A DNA stretch of 64,000 nt. Origin: Pedobacter frigoris. GTDB taxonomy: Bacteria > Bacteroidota > Bacteroidia > Sphingobacteriales > Sphingobacteriaceae. Each line of letters starts with the position of its first letter. Positions within the stretch are counted from its first letter, which is position 1. Shown one piece after another: positions 9,864-19,546 of the stretch. The stretch spans positions 372,001-436,000 of the forward strand of contig NZ_SWBQ01000002.1 in NCBI RefSeq assembly GCF_005116445.1, read 5' to 3'. The position numbers and the translations under genes are program-made. The notes below the pieces were generated by a model. The model saw nothing but the letters and a program-made list of their open reading frames with translations. It did not search any database and was not told the origin of the DNA.

Positions 9864-9918
9864 TTAATTGTCTGATTTTTATTTAGTTACACATCTGTAA
9901 AATACCAAATATTAACTG

Positions 9919-9926
9919 TACCTTTG
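9919..9926 (+). promoter_or_regulatory. -7 promoter element of the DEAD-box helicase gene
   Basis: TACCTTTG at 9919-9926 fits the Bacteroidota TAnnTTTG element and lies 21 bases before the ATG at 9948. A clear -33 TTG is not seen. A TTG at 9924 in the same frame lies inside this element and so cannot be the translation start. Confidence 0.6.
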
Positions 9927-9947
9927 CGGCTTAATAAATTATTATAC

Positions 9948-11834
9948 ATGATAAACCCATTTAGTAAATTGGGGATAAGTGATGACGTTGTTAATGCCGT
10001 AAAGGATTTAGGTTTCGAAAATCCAACACCTATTCAGGAACAAAGTATTCCTGTGCTGTTAGAGGGCAATAACGATTTTGTTGGTTTGGCCCAAACAGGA
10101 ACAGGAAAGACAGCCGCATTCGGTTTACCTCTGTTAGAATTGATCGACTTTAAAAGCAACAAGCCTCAGGCATTAATTTTATGCCCTACAAGAGAGCTTT
10201 GCTTACAGATTACAAGCGACATCAAAAATTTCTCAAAAAACATCTCTGGTGCTAATGTCGTTGCCGTTTACGGTGGCGCAAACATTATGCAGCAGCTGCG
10301 TGAAATTAGAAACGGTGTACAAATAGTAGTGGCTACACCGGGCCGCATGTTGGACATTATTGGCCGTAAGGCTATAGATTTCACTAACGTGAAGTATGTA
10401 GTTTTAGATGAAGCTGACGAAATGCTGAACATGGGCTTCCAGGAAGACATCAACGACATTTTGTCGACGACTCCTGATGACAAAAAAACATGGTTATTCT
10501 CCGCTACTATGCCTCCTGAGGTTAGAAGAATAGCTAAAAATTACATGGACTCTCCAGTGGAGCTGACCATGGGAACAAAAAACACTGGTAACGTAAATAT
10601 TGAGCACGAGTACTACATTGTACGCGCAAGAGATAAATACGCTGCCTTAAAACGCATCGTAGATTTTAACCCTGAAATCTTTGCCGTAGTATTCTGCAAA
10701 ACCAAACTGGATACGCAGGATGTTGCTGAGCATCTGATTAAAGATGGTTACAATGCTGATGCTTTACACGGAGATCTTTCTCAACAACAACGTGATAAAG
10801 TAATGCAACGTTTCCGCGATCGTAACATGCAGTTGTTAATTGCTACTGATGTTGCTGCACGTGGTATCGACGTAAACAACGTTACTCACGTAATCAACTA
10901 CTCTTTACCAGACGAAATTGAAAGTTATACCCACCGTAGTGGTCGTACCGGCCGTGCTGGTAAAACGGGTATTTCTATCTGTATCGTAAACTCTAAAGAG
11001 ATTGGCAAAATCCGTCAGATTGAGAGAATCATTGGCAAGCAGTTTACTAAAGCTGATTTGCCTACTGGCTTCGATGTTTGTGAGAAACAATTATTTGCCC
11101 TTGTACACAAAGTGCATAATGTAGAGGTTAACGAAGCTCAGATTGAGCAGTATATCCCTCGTATTATGGATGAGTTTGCTGAATTGAGCAAAGAAGAAGT
11201 AATCAAACGCTTCTCTTCATTAGAGTTTAACCGCTTCCTGGAGTATTACAAAAATGCTCCTGATCTTAATTCTTCTGCTGATGACAGAGGTGATCGCGGT
11301 GAACGTGGCGAAAGAGGAAGAAGCAGTGAAGGTTATACCCGCTTATTCATCAACTTAGGTTCAGTGGATGACTTTACAAGAGGTGACTTGTTATCTTTTG
11401 TTTGCAACAACGGTAAAATCAGCGGAAAAAGCATTGGTAAAATTGACTTAAAAGGTGTGTATTCATTCTTTGAAGTTGAAAACGCAAATGTTGATTCTTT
11501 GTTCAACAACTTTAAAGGTGTTGAGTTCAACAACCGCGGTGTAAGGATTGAAAAAACTGCAGATGGTGATGGTGGAGGAGAACGTAGAGGTGGCGGCGGT
11601 GGTCGTGGCTTTGGCGGTGGCGAAAGAAGAAGCGGTGGCGGAGGCTATGGCAGCGGAAGACGTGAAGGCGGAAGCGGTGATAGAAGAAGCAGCGGTGGAA
11701 GCGGCAGACGTGAAGGCGGAAGCGGTGGAAACAGCGGCGGCGGATTCAAAGATTTCTCTGGAAGAAGCCGTGAAGATAGAGGCGGAAGCGGCAGACGTGA
11801 AGGCGGAAGCAGTGACAGAAAACGCAGATCTTAA
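9948..11834 (+). CDS. DEAD-box RNA helicase (CsdA/DeaD-like) with Gly/Arg-rich tail
   Basis: ATP-dependent RNA helicase of 628 residues, probably for ribosome assembly, RNA decay or cold adaptation. Motifs: Q motif (NPTPIQEQSIP), I (AQTGTGKT), Ia (PTRELC), Ib (TPGRMLD), II (VLDEADEMLNMGF), III (SATMPP), V (TDVAARGID), VI (HRSGRTGRAG). A DbpA/CsdA-type RNA-binding domain is at about 460-535 (TRLFINLGSVDDFTRGDL, IDLKGVYSFFEVE). The last 95 residues are low-complexity Gly, Arg and Ser with three copies of SGRREGGS, resembling RGG boxes that bind RNA and promote condensates. ATG 9948 is chosen because the longer frame starts inside the promoter. Confidence 0.95.
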   Translation: MINPFSKLGISDDVVNAVKDLGFENPTPIQEQSIPVLLEGNNDFVGLAQTGTGKTAAFGLPLLELIDFKSNKPQALILCPTRELCLQITSDIKNFSKNISGANVVAVYGGANIMQQLREIRNGVQIVVATPGRMLDIIGRKAIDFTNVKYVVLDEADEMLNMGFQEDINDILSTTPDDKKTWLFSATMPPEVRRIAKNYMDSPVELTMGTKNTGNVNIEHEYYIVRARDKYAALKRIVDFNPEIFAVVFCKTKLDTQDVAEHLIKDGYNADALHGDLSQQQRDKVMQRFRDRNMQLLIATDVAARGIDVNNVTHVINYSLPDEIESYTHRSGRTGRAGKTGISICIVNSKEIGKIRQIERIIGKQFTKADLPTGFDVCEKQLFALVHKVHNVEVNEAQIEQYIPRIMDEFAELSKEEVIKRFSSLEFNRFLEYYKNAPDLNSSADDRGDRGERGERGRSSEGYTRLFINLGSVDDFTRGDLLSFVCNNGKISGKSIGKIDLKGVYSFFEVENANVDSLFNNFKGVEFNNRGVRIEKTADGDGGGERRGGGGGRGFGGGERRSGGGGYGSGRREGGSGDRRSSGGSGRREGGSGGNSGGGFKDFSGRSREDRGGSGRREGGSSDRKRRS

Positions 11835-11850
11835 CATTCAACCATAAAAA

Positions 11851-11876
11851 AGCCTCCTGATATATATCGGGAGGCT
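11851..11876. terminator. Bidirectional terminator between helicase gene and small exported protein gene
   Basis: Arms AGCCTCCTGAT and ATCGGGAGGCT with a short loop, A-rich before and T-rich after, sitting between two convergent genes. It can stop transcripts from both sides. Confidence 0.85.
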
Positions 11877-11894
11877 TTTATTTTGCTTTTTAAT

Positions 11895-12242
11895 TTATTG
11901 TTTTGGCTTATCTTTTATTTGCGAAGCTTTAAGATAAACCTTTGCTCCTTTTTTATTGATGTAATATTTCCGGTTCTTCCCGTCGATATACACATTTGAA
12001 CCATCTGGTGCTACCTTACCTTTAAAAGTCTGGTCTACAACTTTCGCTCCCCCCTTCACGGCAACTTCAGCTGTTTTATTACCTACTTTCGTCGCTGTTT
12101 TACCGATTGCCTTACCTGTTTTATCGAGAGACTCTCCTACCGTTTCTTTCTTCTTTTCCTGAGCTCCTGAGATTGACACCACACCCACGTTCAAAGCGAG
12201 TGCAAGCATACCAATCAAATATTTTGTTTTCATAGCTTTCAT
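11895..12242 (-). CDS. Small exported protein of unknown function
   Basis: I do not recognise a family. The 115 residues start with a signal peptide (MKAMKTKYLIGMLALALNV, cleavage probably near SISGAQ), then a Lys- and Thr-rich segment with alternating small residues (GKAIGKTATKVGNKTAEVAVKGG), possibly an amphipathic helix, and a C-terminal part DGSNVYIDGKNRKYYINKKG that looks like a small beta hairpin. Probably periplasmic; the high Lys content suggests binding of an acidic partner. A start three codons later (12233) is equally possible. It is monocistronic and convergent with the helicase gene. Confidence 0.7.
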   Translation of the reverse strand: MKAMKTKYLIGMLALALNVGVVSISGAQEKKKETVGESLDKTGKAIGKTATKVGNKTAEVAVKGGAKVVDQTFKGKVAPDGSNVYIDGKNRKYYINKKGAKVYLKASQIKDKPKQ

Positions 12243-12283
12243 GTTTACACAAAAAACAAATATGAAAGGCTTTTGTTTGGCTT

Positions 12284-13282
12284 TTAGTTCAGCTGCTCTG
12301 TCAGCAACCGCATTTCTATCTGCGGAGAATGCTTTTCATAGAGAATAGCATAAACCGCCCTGCTAATAGGCATATCTACTTTATATTTTTTATTGATGTG
12401 GTGCATACAATTTACCGCATAGTACCCCTCAGCAATCATGTTCATTTCAAGCTGGGCAGATTTCACGGTATAACCTTTTCCGATCATGTTTCCAAAAGTA
12501 CGGTTACGGCTGAACTGAGAATAGGCAGTCACCAATAGGTCTCCAAGGTAAGCTGATTCTTTGATGTCCCTCGAAATAGGATGGACAGCCTCAACAAACC
12601 TGTTAATCTCCCTGATTGCGTTTGAAATTAAAACCGCCTGGAAATTATCACCATAGCCTACACCGTGACAGATGCCGCTGGCTACTGCATAAATATTTTT
12701 TAAAACCGCAGCATATTCAGTACCGAATATATCATCAGAAATATTGGTTTTAATGTAACGTGTATTCAGCAAGCCGGCAAACCGCTCCGCCAATTTAAGG
12801 TCTACGCTTGCTATCGTCAGATAAGACAGTTTCTCTAATGCTACCTCTTCTGCATGACAAGGACCGCTGATGACTACAATATCCTCAAACGGTATATGAT
12901 ACTTCTGGTTCAGGAATTCTCCAATGATCAGGTTCTCATCAGGCACTATTCCTTTGATCGCAGATATGATCTTTTTACCACTCAATTGTTCAGGAGTTAC
13001 AGAGGCCAGTGTATCTTTTAGAAAAGCGGCAGGAACATTTAAAATGACGTAATCCGCCGCAGCTATAATTGACTCAATGTCATTAGAAATATTCTTTTCA
13101 GGAACTCTGATTTCCACAGAACTCAGGTAGCTCGGGTTGTGCTTATACTGTTGCACATGCGCAATTGCTTCAGCACTCCTCATCCACCAAAAAATCTCTT
13201 TCTCTGTAAAATTATCTGAAAGCATTTTTATGATCGCAGTAGCCCAACTACCGCCACCAATCATCGCAACTTTAGGTGTCAT
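12284..13282 (-). CDS. gpsA: NAD(P)H-dependent glycerol-3-phosphate dehydrogenase
   Basis: Reduces dihydroxyacetone phosphate to sn-glycerol 3-phosphate for phospholipid synthesis. At 332 residues it has normal length. The Rossmann motif is GGGSWATAI at the N-terminus; ISGPCHAEEVA and the active-site region AAVLKNIYAVASGICHGVGYGDN with the catalytic Lys follow; the C-terminal domain is helical. The frame is open further upstream, but that extension would pass through the terminator hairpin at 13299-13324. ATG 13282, directly before MTPKVAMIGGG, is therefore taken. It is a single-gene unit behind the efflux operon terminator. Confidence 0.95.
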   Translation of the reverse strand: MTPKVAMIGGGSWATAIIKMLSDNFTEKEIFWWMRSAEAIAHVQQYKHNPSYLSSVEIRVPEKNISNDIESIIAAADYVILNVPAAFLKDTLASVTPEQLSGKKIISAIKGIVPDENLIIGEFLNQKYHIPFEDIVVISGPCHAEEVALEKLSYLTIASVDLKLAERFAGLLNTRYIKTNISDDIFGTEYAAVLKNIYAVASGICHGVGYGDNFQAVLISNAIREINRFVEAVHPISRDIKESAYLGDLLVTAYSQFSRNRTFGNMIGKGYTVKSAQLEMNMIAEGYYAVNCMHHINKKYKVDMPISRAVYAILYEKHSPQIEMRLLTEQLN

Positions 13283-13292
13283 AGTATCTAAA

Positions 13293-13324
13293 TAAAAACC
13301 CAGGTTTAATGTTTTAAACCTGGG
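13293..13324 (-). terminator. Terminator of the TolC/adaptor operon
   Basis: Arms CCCAGGTTTA and TAAACCTGGG at 13299-13308 and 13315-13324, perfect, with a short loop. On the minus strand a TTTTTATTT tract follows. It ends the operon 39 bases after the adaptor stop codon and shows that no pump gene follows. Confidence 0.85.
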
Positions 13325-13362
13325 CAATTTACTTATTTAAAATGACTGATATCCTTTACTTT

Positions 13363-14703
13363 TTACTTGGGGGCAGCAAAGAGCTGATCCTTAGTGGTTT
13401 TTTCTACCTTCATACCATCTTTCAACCTGTTTTGAATTGCAGAATAAGGACCTGTAACGACTTCCTGTCCGGCCTTTAAGCCAGTCTTGATGATGATGTA
13501 CTGATCATTCTGAATTCCTGTTGTAACTTCAACCCGTTTGACTGTGCCGTTGTTAAACAGGTAGACATATTGTTTCACAGTTTTATCTGTCAGCTTAGAC
13601 TTTTGTTTATCTGTATTGTCATCCGCATTTTCAGTACCGGGTTTTGCCTTGGATTTATCTTCTGTAAAAACAGACTGGATAGGTATCGCCATACCTTTCA
13701 ACGATTCGCTTTCAATGTCCACCGTTGCAGACATCCCTGGCCTGAAGGGAGAAGGCAGATCTTTTGCACCGCCTTTAACATTACTGTAAGACTCTGCAAG
13801 GATACGCACCTTCACAATAAAATTAGTCACCTGGTCAACACTGGTAGTAGTACCCACATCTTTGGATGAACTTGCAATTTCAGTTACAATTCCTTTAAAC
13901 TTTTTATCAGCAAAGGCATCGACCTCGATTGTCGCATTATCGCCAACATTTACGCGATTGATATCATTTTCATTCACATCAACATTTACTTCCATTGATG
14001 ACAGGTTAGATATGCGCATAATCTCTGTACCGGCCATCTGGGCTGTCCCTAAAATACGATCTCCCAATTCTACTGATAATTTAGAGATCACTCCGTCTAC
14101 AGGCGCAAATATCGTTGCTTTTGCAAGGTTAGCACTTGCTTCCTGCACATTTGCTCCGGTCTGCTCCAACTGAAACTTAGCTGCTATCACATCTTCTTTG
14201 GCCCTTGCCAGATTCGTTTTAGCAGTCAGATAAGCCGCCTTGGCAGCATCAAACTCAGACGCTGAGATCACCTTTTTACCAAAAAGCTCTACATTACGTT
14301 TATATGTAGCTTCTGCATTGACAAAATTGCCTTCGTTTTGCTTCAGCATTTGTTGTGAAGCAGATACACCGGCTTTTTGAGAACTAAACGATGCTACCGC
14401 ACGGTCATAGCCTGACTTCAAAACATCTGGTCTCACTTTGATCAGCAATTGCCCTTTCTTTACCACATCACCTTCCTTAACCAAAAGCTCTGTAACCTCT
14501 CCTGACACTTCTGAACTTAATTTTACTTCTGTTTCCGGTTGAATTTTGCCACTCGCCGTAACCGTTTCAATTACCTCCTTTTCGCCGGCTTTCTCAATTG
14601 TGACCTTCTCTGTCTTTTCGCCTCCAATTAAGCCGGTGAGTTTTGCGACTACCAGGAGCGCAATCAGCACACCTACAATTATCAATATGGTCTTTAATTT
14701 CAT
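13363..14703 (-). CDS. Periplasmic adaptor (membrane fusion protein) of a tripartite efflux system
   Basis: HlyD/MacA/AcrA-type adaptor of 446 residues linking an inner-membrane pump to a TolC channel. An N-terminal membrane anchor (ILIIVGVLIALLVVAKL) is followed by a first lipoyl half (ASGKIQPETEVKLSSEVSGE, KGQLLIKVRPD), a long alpha hairpin (about 95-195, coiled coil), the second lipoyl half (ATIFAPVDGVISKLSVE), a beta barrel and a membrane-proximal domain with an inserted Lys/Asp-rich loop (about 350-375, KSKAKPGTENADDNTDKQKS). It starts ten bases after the TolC-family stop codon. The pump (ABC or RND) is not encoded here, so the transported substrate is unknown. Confidence 0.92.
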   Translation of the reverse strand: MKLKTILIIVGVLIALLVVAKLTGLIGGEKTEKVTIEKAGEKEVIETVTASGKIQPETEVKLSSEVSGEVTELLVKEGDVVKKGQLLIKVRPDVLKSGYDRAVASFSSQKAGVSASQQMLKQNEGNFVNAEATYKRNVELFGKKVISASEFDAAKAAYLTAKTNLARAKEDVIAAKFQLEQTGANVQEASANLAKATIFAPVDGVISKLSVELGDRILGTAQMAGTEIMRISNLSSMEVNVDVNENDINRVNVGDNATIEVDAFADKKFKGIVTEIASSSKDVGTTTSVDQVTNFIVKVRILAESYSNVKGGAKDLPSPFRPGMSATVDIESESLKGMAIPIQSVFTEDKSKAKPGTENADDNTDKQKSKLTDKTVKQYVYLFNNGTVKRVEVTTGIQNDQYIIIKTGLKAGQEVVTGPYSAIQNRLKDGMKVEKTTKDQLFAAPK

Positions 14704-14713
14704 CTGTTGTTGT

Positions 14714-16162
14714 TTAAAAAATTATCTGTTTCCCTAAATAGTAGTCAATCACCTTTGCCTTAAACAGCAAATCGTACTTAGCACGTATCATGTCTATCTC
14801 TGCCTTGTTCTTATTGGTTAGCGATGTGCTGTAATCCAGCGAATTAACCAATCCAACATTATATCGCTGCTCAATTACTGAGAACGCTTCCTTTCTCGCG
14901 TTAAATGTTTTCGTAGCGGATTCAAATGTGCTTTGAGCAGCTCTAAAGTCAGCCACAGCTTGGTAAATTACCTTATTCAGGTTATTTTTAGCAAGTTGTT
15001 CTTCATTTTGATTCTGCATCAGCGTAATTTTAGATCTTCTCACCGTCGTTCTGGTTCTGAAACCATTGAAAATTGGGATTTGCAAACTCACACCTACATA
15101 CTGGCCAAAATTATCCCGTAGCTGATCATTAAACCGATAAGTTTCTGACAATTCTCTAAACATTGCAGTTAAGACCTTTTCCCCGCTGGCTGTATACCCA
15201 ATCTCTCTCTCTCCGTCCTGCACTACATCTAATACTGTTTTTCTGCCACTTGAGTAATTCGTATTTAAACCAGCCCCCAAGGAAATACTCGGATAGTACG
15301 CTCCTTTTGCTATATCTATTGCTTTTTTAGCGGCTTCAGTGCGGATAGCTGCAAGCTTGATATCTGGAAAAAGCGACAGGGCCTGCTCGTATACTTCTTC
15401 AGGATTATATACAGCAGCGGTTCCTGTGAGGCTTGACACATCTGGTGGTTTTACGTCATATTTAGTTGCTGAAGGTATATCCATTAATTGTGCCAATGTG
15501 ATGTAAGAGATAGTCAATGCATTCAATGCTGTGGTTACATCAAGTTCGGCAGTAGCTACCAATGATTTCGATTCGGCAATGTCAGCTAATGTCTTATTCC
15601 CTACATCGAGTAATTCCTGCTGCTGTTTCATTTGTTGCTGAGCTACGGCTAACTGCTGTTTTGCTGCTACGAGAAAATCTTTATTATACAAAATCTGCAT
15701 ATAAGATGTTATCACCTGCAGCACAAGGTCATTTTTCACCTTTTCAGTATAAGTCTTATCAGCATCTAACAGGAGCTTATTTTGCTTAATTTGGTTTAGC
15801 TTTTGAAAGCCCTGAAATAAATCTATACTGGTAGATACACCTCCATTAAATGAAGAAAATTGCTGACTGCTAAAGGACTGTGTAGAAGGATCCAGACTGC
15901 GTCCGAAGTTTACGTTGTAACTTCCATTTCCATTAAGCGTAGGAAACAAGGATGCTTTAGACTGCTTTAAGCTCTCATCAGTCAGGCTTTCACTCAAACG
16001 TGCTTGTTTAATCTGCAGGTTATTATTTAATGTTTCTTCAATCGCCTGTTGTATGGTGATTACCTCCTGAGCGCTGGCCTGTTGTACAAAACCAGTTACG
16101 AAAACAAGAGAAAAAATCAAGGTAAGCCTGGATAATGTACTACTAGGGATAGTTCTTTTCAT
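14714..16162 (-). CDS. TolC-family outer-membrane efflux channel
   Basis: Trimeric outer-membrane exit duct of 482 residues. A signal peptide ends near VQQASAQ. Two repeats of the outer-membrane efflux protein family follow, each with long helices (for example IQQAIEETLNNNLQIKQARL and the late VIEQRYNVGLVNSLDYSTSL) and short beta strands with asymmetric Gly/Ser-rich loops (GSYNVNFGRSLDPSTQSFSS). First gene of an operon with the adaptor. The internal repeat and length are normal for the family. The substrate follows from the missing pump and cannot be told. Confidence 0.93.
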   Translation of the reverse strand: MKRTIPSSTLSRLTLIFSLVFVTGFVQQASAQEVITIQQAIEETLNNNLQIKQARLSESLTDESLKQSKASLFPTLNGNGSYNVNFGRSLDPSTQSFSSQQFSSFNGGVSTSIDLFQGFQKLNQIKQNKLLLDADKTYTEKVKNDLVLQVITSYMQILYNKDFLVAAKQQLAVAQQQMKQQQELLDVGNKTLADIAESKSLVATAELDVTTALNALTISYITLAQLMDIPSATKYDVKPPDVSSLTGTAAVYNPEEVYEQALSLFPDIKLAAIRTEAAKKAIDIAKGAYYPSISLGAGLNTNYSSGRKTVLDVVQDGEREIGYTASGEKVLTAMFRELSETYRFNDQLRDNFGQYVGVSLQIPIFNGFRTRTTVRRSKITLMQNQNEEQLAKNNLNKVIYQAVADFRAAQSTFESATKTFNARKEAFSVIEQRYNVGLVNSLDYSTSLTNKNKAEIDMIRAKYDLLFKAKVIDYYLGKQIIF

Positions 16163-16253
16163 AAATTTAATTTCACAATATTAATATAAACAACTTAATC
16201 ATTTTTGTAAATTTTAAGGTACAACAAACCTGATTTTTTATCTAAGTTTGAAA

Positions 16254-16871
16254 ATGTACCTTACAAAATCTCCAATTTTATTAAAATGGTATTATCCATC
16301 GCTTACCTGGAATAAACCAAGAGACCGTAAAGTTATTTATTTAACCTTTGACGATGGACCTATACCTGATGTTACAGACTTTGCATTAAAAACTTTAAAA
16401 AGCTTCAATGCCAAAGCTACCTTTTTTTGCATCGGGGACAACATCCGTAAGCATCCCGATGTTTTTAATCAAATCAAGAACGATGGGCATAGCGTCGGAA
16501 ATCATACGTTCAACCATTTGAAAGGCTGGAAAACTCCAGACAAAATATACTTAAAAAACTTTCAAATGTGTCAGGAACAAACCGCTACAAACCTCTTTCG
16601 CCCGCCCTATGGCCGCATCAAAAAATCCCAGATCAGGTCAATCAGAGCCATATATCCTGATCTGCAAATCATCATGTGGGATGTACTAAGCGGCGACTTC
16701 GATATTAACCTCAGTCCGGAAAAATGCTGCAAAAATGTGCTGCAAAATACCAGGAATGGATCGATCATCGTTTTTCACGACAGCCTCAAAGCATTTGACA
16801 GGATGCGTTATGCCTTACCCAAAGTCCTGGCACATTTCAGCAATGCAGGTTATAAATTCGAAAAGCTTTAG
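16254..16871 (+). CDS. NodB-type polysaccharide deacetylase
   Basis: Carbohydrate esterase family 4 enzyme of 205 residues, removing acetyl groups from GlcNAc polymers such as peptidoglycan or an exopolysaccharide. Motif 1 is TFDDGP (catalytic base and metal Asp), motif 2 GHSVGNHTFNH (metal His pair), motif 3 RPPYGRIK, motif 4 MWDVLSGDFD and motif 5 IIVFHDS. No signal peptide or membrane segment is clear, so the protein could be cytoplasmic or exported by another route. The frame also allows TTG at 16248; ATG 16254 is chosen. It is divergent from the TolC operon. Confidence 0.88.
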   Translation: MYLTKSPILLKWYYPSLTWNKPRDRKVIYLTFDDGPIPDVTDFALKTLKSFNAKATFFCIGDNIRKHPDVFNQIKNDGHSVGNHTFNHLKGWKTPDKIYLKNFQMCQEQTATNLFRPPYGRIKKSQIRSIRAIYPDLQIIMWDVLSGDFDINLSPEKCCKNVLQNTRNGSIIVFHDSLKAFDRMRYALPKVLAHFSNAGYKFEKL

Positions 16872-17187
16872 GCACACCATACACTTCCTATCATCCTCAA
16901 CTTAACTATGGCATGGCGAACTTTGAGCCAAACAAATGAACAAACATAATTAAATGATTTTCAATAATTTACGATTAACACATAATTACCCCCTGTTCAA
17001 AAATGAACAATAGTGGTCATAATCGGCCAGTCGCCAGCCCCGACAATACCCTCTACAACCCGCACTCTACATTATTTAGAATATGTATAAATAATATAAT
17101 GATCTGACAATGATCCCCTACCCCTGTTTTTTTTTGTAAATTCGCTAAAAATAATAAGAATACTTACCCTTTTAACACATATTATCA
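16872..17187. other. Intergenic region upstream of aconitase with one inverted repeat
   Basis: No gene is supported in these 316 bases. It holds the inverted repeat TGTTCA-AAAA-TGAACA at 16994-17009, a possible operator about 180 bases before the aconitase start, and a T tract at about 17127-17136. No terminator was found for the deacetylase gene and no convincing -7 element for aconitase. Confidence 0.5.
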
Positions 17188-19467
17188 ATGGCTTTTGATA
17201 TAGAAATGATCAAAAAGGTGTATGCAAACTTTGGCCCTCGCATAGAGGCAGCCCGTAAATTAGTAGGCAGACCTTTAACACTTTCAGAAAAAATACTTTA
17301 CACCCACCTTTGGGATGGAAATGCAAGTACAGCTTATTCAAGAGGTACTGATTATGTAGATTTTGCTCCTGACCGTGTGGCCATGCAAGATGCTACTGCA
17401 CAAATGGCATTATTGCAGTTTATGCAGGCAGGCAGACCAAAGGTTGCAGTTCCTTCATCGGTTCACTGCGATCACCTGATCACAGCAAAAAATGGAGCAG
17501 AGATAGATTTACCTGCAGCAAATACAGAAAGTAAAGAAGTTTTCGACTTTCTTGCCTCAGTTTCCGACAAATATGGCATAGGCTTCTGGAAGCCAGGCGC
17601 AGGTATCATTCACCAGGTAGTTCTTGAAAATTATGCATTCCCTGGCGGAATGATGATCGGAACCGACTCTCACACGGTTAATGCAGGTGGTTTAGGTATG
17701 GTTGCCATTGGTGTTGGTGGTGCTGATGCTTGTGATGTAATGGCCGGATTGCCTTGGGAGCTTAAATTTCCTAAACTGATCGGCATTAAATTAACAGGAA
17801 AATTAAATGGCTGGACCTCTCCAAAAGATGTGATCCTTAAAGTAGCAGGTATCCTTACAGTAAAAGGCGGCACGGGTGCTATCGTTGAGTACTTTGGTGA
17901 CGGTGCTACCGGCATGAGCTGTACAGGTAAAGGTACGATCTGTAACATGGGTGCAGAAATAGGCGCTACTACTTCTACATTTGGTTACGACGAAAGCATG
18001 GAACGTTATCTCCGTGCTACAAACAGAGCTGATATAGCTGATGCTGCCAACGAAATTAAAGCACACTTAACTGGTGATGCTGAAGTTTATGCAGAACCTG
18101 AAAAATACTTTGATCAATTGATCGAAATCAACTTATCAGAACTTGAACCTTATATAAATGGTCCATTCACTCCGGATCTGGCCACCCCTATTTCTAAAAT
18201 GAAAGAAGTGGCTGCAGCGAATGGATGGCCTTCAAAAGTAGAATGGGGCCTGATCGGTTCTTGCACCAACTCCTCATACGAAGATTTATCAAGAGCTGCC
18301 TCTATTGCTCAGCAAGCAATCGACAAAGACTTAACAATAAAAGCAGAATTCGGCATCAACCCCGGATCTGAACAGGTACGTTATACTGCACATCGTGATG
18401 GCTTATTGGGTACTTTTGAAGACCTGAATGCAACAATCTTTACCAACGCTTGCGGTCCGTGTATCGGAATGTGGGACAGGGTTGGTGCTGAAAAACAGGA
18501 GAGAAATACAATAGTACACTCATTCAACAGGAACTTTGCTAAACGCGCCGACGGAAATCCAAATACATTTGCATTCGTAACTTCTCCGGAAGTAGTAGCA
18601 GCAATTGCTATTGCAGGTGATTTAGGCTTTAACCCGCTTACGGATACCTTGACAAATAACAAAGGCGAGCAGGTAAAATTAGATCCGCCAAAAGGGGATG
18701 AACTTCCGGTAAATGGATATGCTGTAGAAGATTCAGGCTATCAGGCACCTGCCGCAGACGGCTCGGGTGTTCAGGTATTGGTTTCGCCTACTTCAAGCAG
18801 ATTACAGCTACTTGATCCATTTGCAGCGTGGGAAGGCACAGATCTTATGGGTCTAAAATTGCTGATCAAAGCAAAAGGAAAATGCACTACTGATCATATT
18901 TCTATGGCCGGTCCATGGTTAAAATTCCGTGGTCACTTAGACAACATTTCCAACAACATGCTGATCGGAGCAGTAAACTTTTACAATGAGAAAACTGACT
19001 TCATAAAGAACGCTCTAACGGGCGAATATGGGCCGGTTCCAGCTACTCAACGTGCTTACAAGGCAGCTGGATTAGGTTCTATTGTCATAGGCGATGAAAA
19101 CTACGGAGAAGGATCAAGCCGCGAGCATGCTGCGATGGAGCCGCGTCATTTAGGCGTACGTGCTGTTCTGGTAAAATCTTTTGCACGTATCCACGAGACC
19201 AACCTTAAAAAACAAGGTATGCTTGGATTAACTTTCGTAAATAAAGATGACTACGATAGAATTCTTGAAGACGATGTAATCGACATCATTGGTCTGACTA
19301 CATTTACACCTAATGTTCCATTAACATTGGTATTACACCATGCAGATGGCACAAAAGAAGAAATCACTGTAAACCATAGCTATAATGACCAGCAGATTGA
19401 ATGGTTCAGGGCAGGTGGTGCGTTAAACATCATCCGCAGAGAAGCTGCTGCTAAAGCTGCATTATAA
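17188..19467 (+). CDS. Aconitate hydratase (mitochondrial ACO2-like type)
   Basis: TCA-cycle enzyme interconverting citrate and isocitrate with a [4Fe-4S] cluster. The 759 residues match the compact mitochondrial-like aconitases usual in Bacteroidota rather than the longer AcnA. Cluster ligands are Cys359 (GSCTNSS) and Cys422/Cys425 (NACGPCIG). Active-site blocks include [21 protein letters not shown] and the C-terminal swivel domain with [13 protein letters not shown] and [17 protein letters not shown]. The start ATG 17188 gives the usual N-terminus [12 protein letters not shown]. It is transcribed alone and ends in a strong terminator. Confidence 0.97.
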   Translation: MAFDIEMIKKVYANFGPRIEAARKLVGRPLTLSEKILYTHLWDGNASTAYSRGTDYVDFAPDRVAMQDATAQMALLQFMQAGRPKVAVPSSVHCDHLITAKNGAEIDLPAANTESKEVFDFLASVSDKYGIGFWKPGAGIIHQVVLENYAFPGGMMIGTDSHTVNAGGLGMVAIGVGGADACDVMAGLPWELKFPKLIGIKLTGKLNGWTSPKDVILKVAGILTVKGGTGAIVEYFGDGATGMSCTGKGTICNMGAEIGATTSTFGYDESMERYLRATNRADIADAANEIKAHLTGDAEVYAEPEKYFDQLIEINLSELEPYINGPFTPDLATPISKMKEVAAANGWPSKVEWGLIGSCTNSSYEDLSRAASIAQQAIDKDLTIKAEFGINPGSEQVRYTAHRDGLLGTFEDLNATIFTNACGPCIGMWDRVGAEKQERNTIVHSFNRNFAKRADGNPNTFAFVTSPEVVAAIAIAGDLGFNPLTDTLTNNKGEQVKLDPPKGDELPVNGYAVEDSGYQAPAADGSGVQVLVSPTSSRLQLLDPFAAWEGTDLMGLKLLIKAKGKCTTDHISMAGPWLKFRGHLDNISNNMLIGAVNFYNEKTDFIKNALTGEYGPVPATQRAYKAAGLGSIVIGDENYGEGSSREHAAMEPRHLGVRAVLVKSFARIHETNLKKQGMLGLTFVNKDDYDRILEDDVIDIIGLTTFTPNVPLTLVLHHADGTKEEITVNHSYNDQQIEWFRAGGALNIIRREAAAKAAL

Positions 19468-19492
19468 ATGTGATCATAAAAAAGCAAAGCAT

Positions 19493-19525
19493 AAAAAACT
19501 CCCGCCTTAACAGCGGGAGTTTTTT
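19493..19525. terminator. Bidirectional terminator after aconitase
   Basis: Stem of AAAAAACTCCCGC with GCGGGAGTTTTTT and a seven-base loop, between the convergent aconitase and DUF2007 genes. A before and T after allow termination on both strands. Confidence 0.9.
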
Positions 19526-19546
19526 ATGCCCTATTTACCATTTCTT

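Noticed and set aside
11463-11847. Long reading frames on both strands over the helicase tail with Ala/Val/Ser-rich products
   Set aside because: They are produced by the repetitive Gly/Arg codons of the helicase read in other frames; no start signals or family resemblance.
13299-13324. Hairpin before gpsA as a possible riboswitch or leader
   Set aside because: A simple perfect stem followed by a T tract in the direction of the efflux operon; a terminator explains it completely.
16911-16930. TGGCGAACTTTGAG as a further sigma-54-like element before aconitase
   Set aside because: Spacing and the -12 part do not fit, and no enhancer repeat lies upstream.
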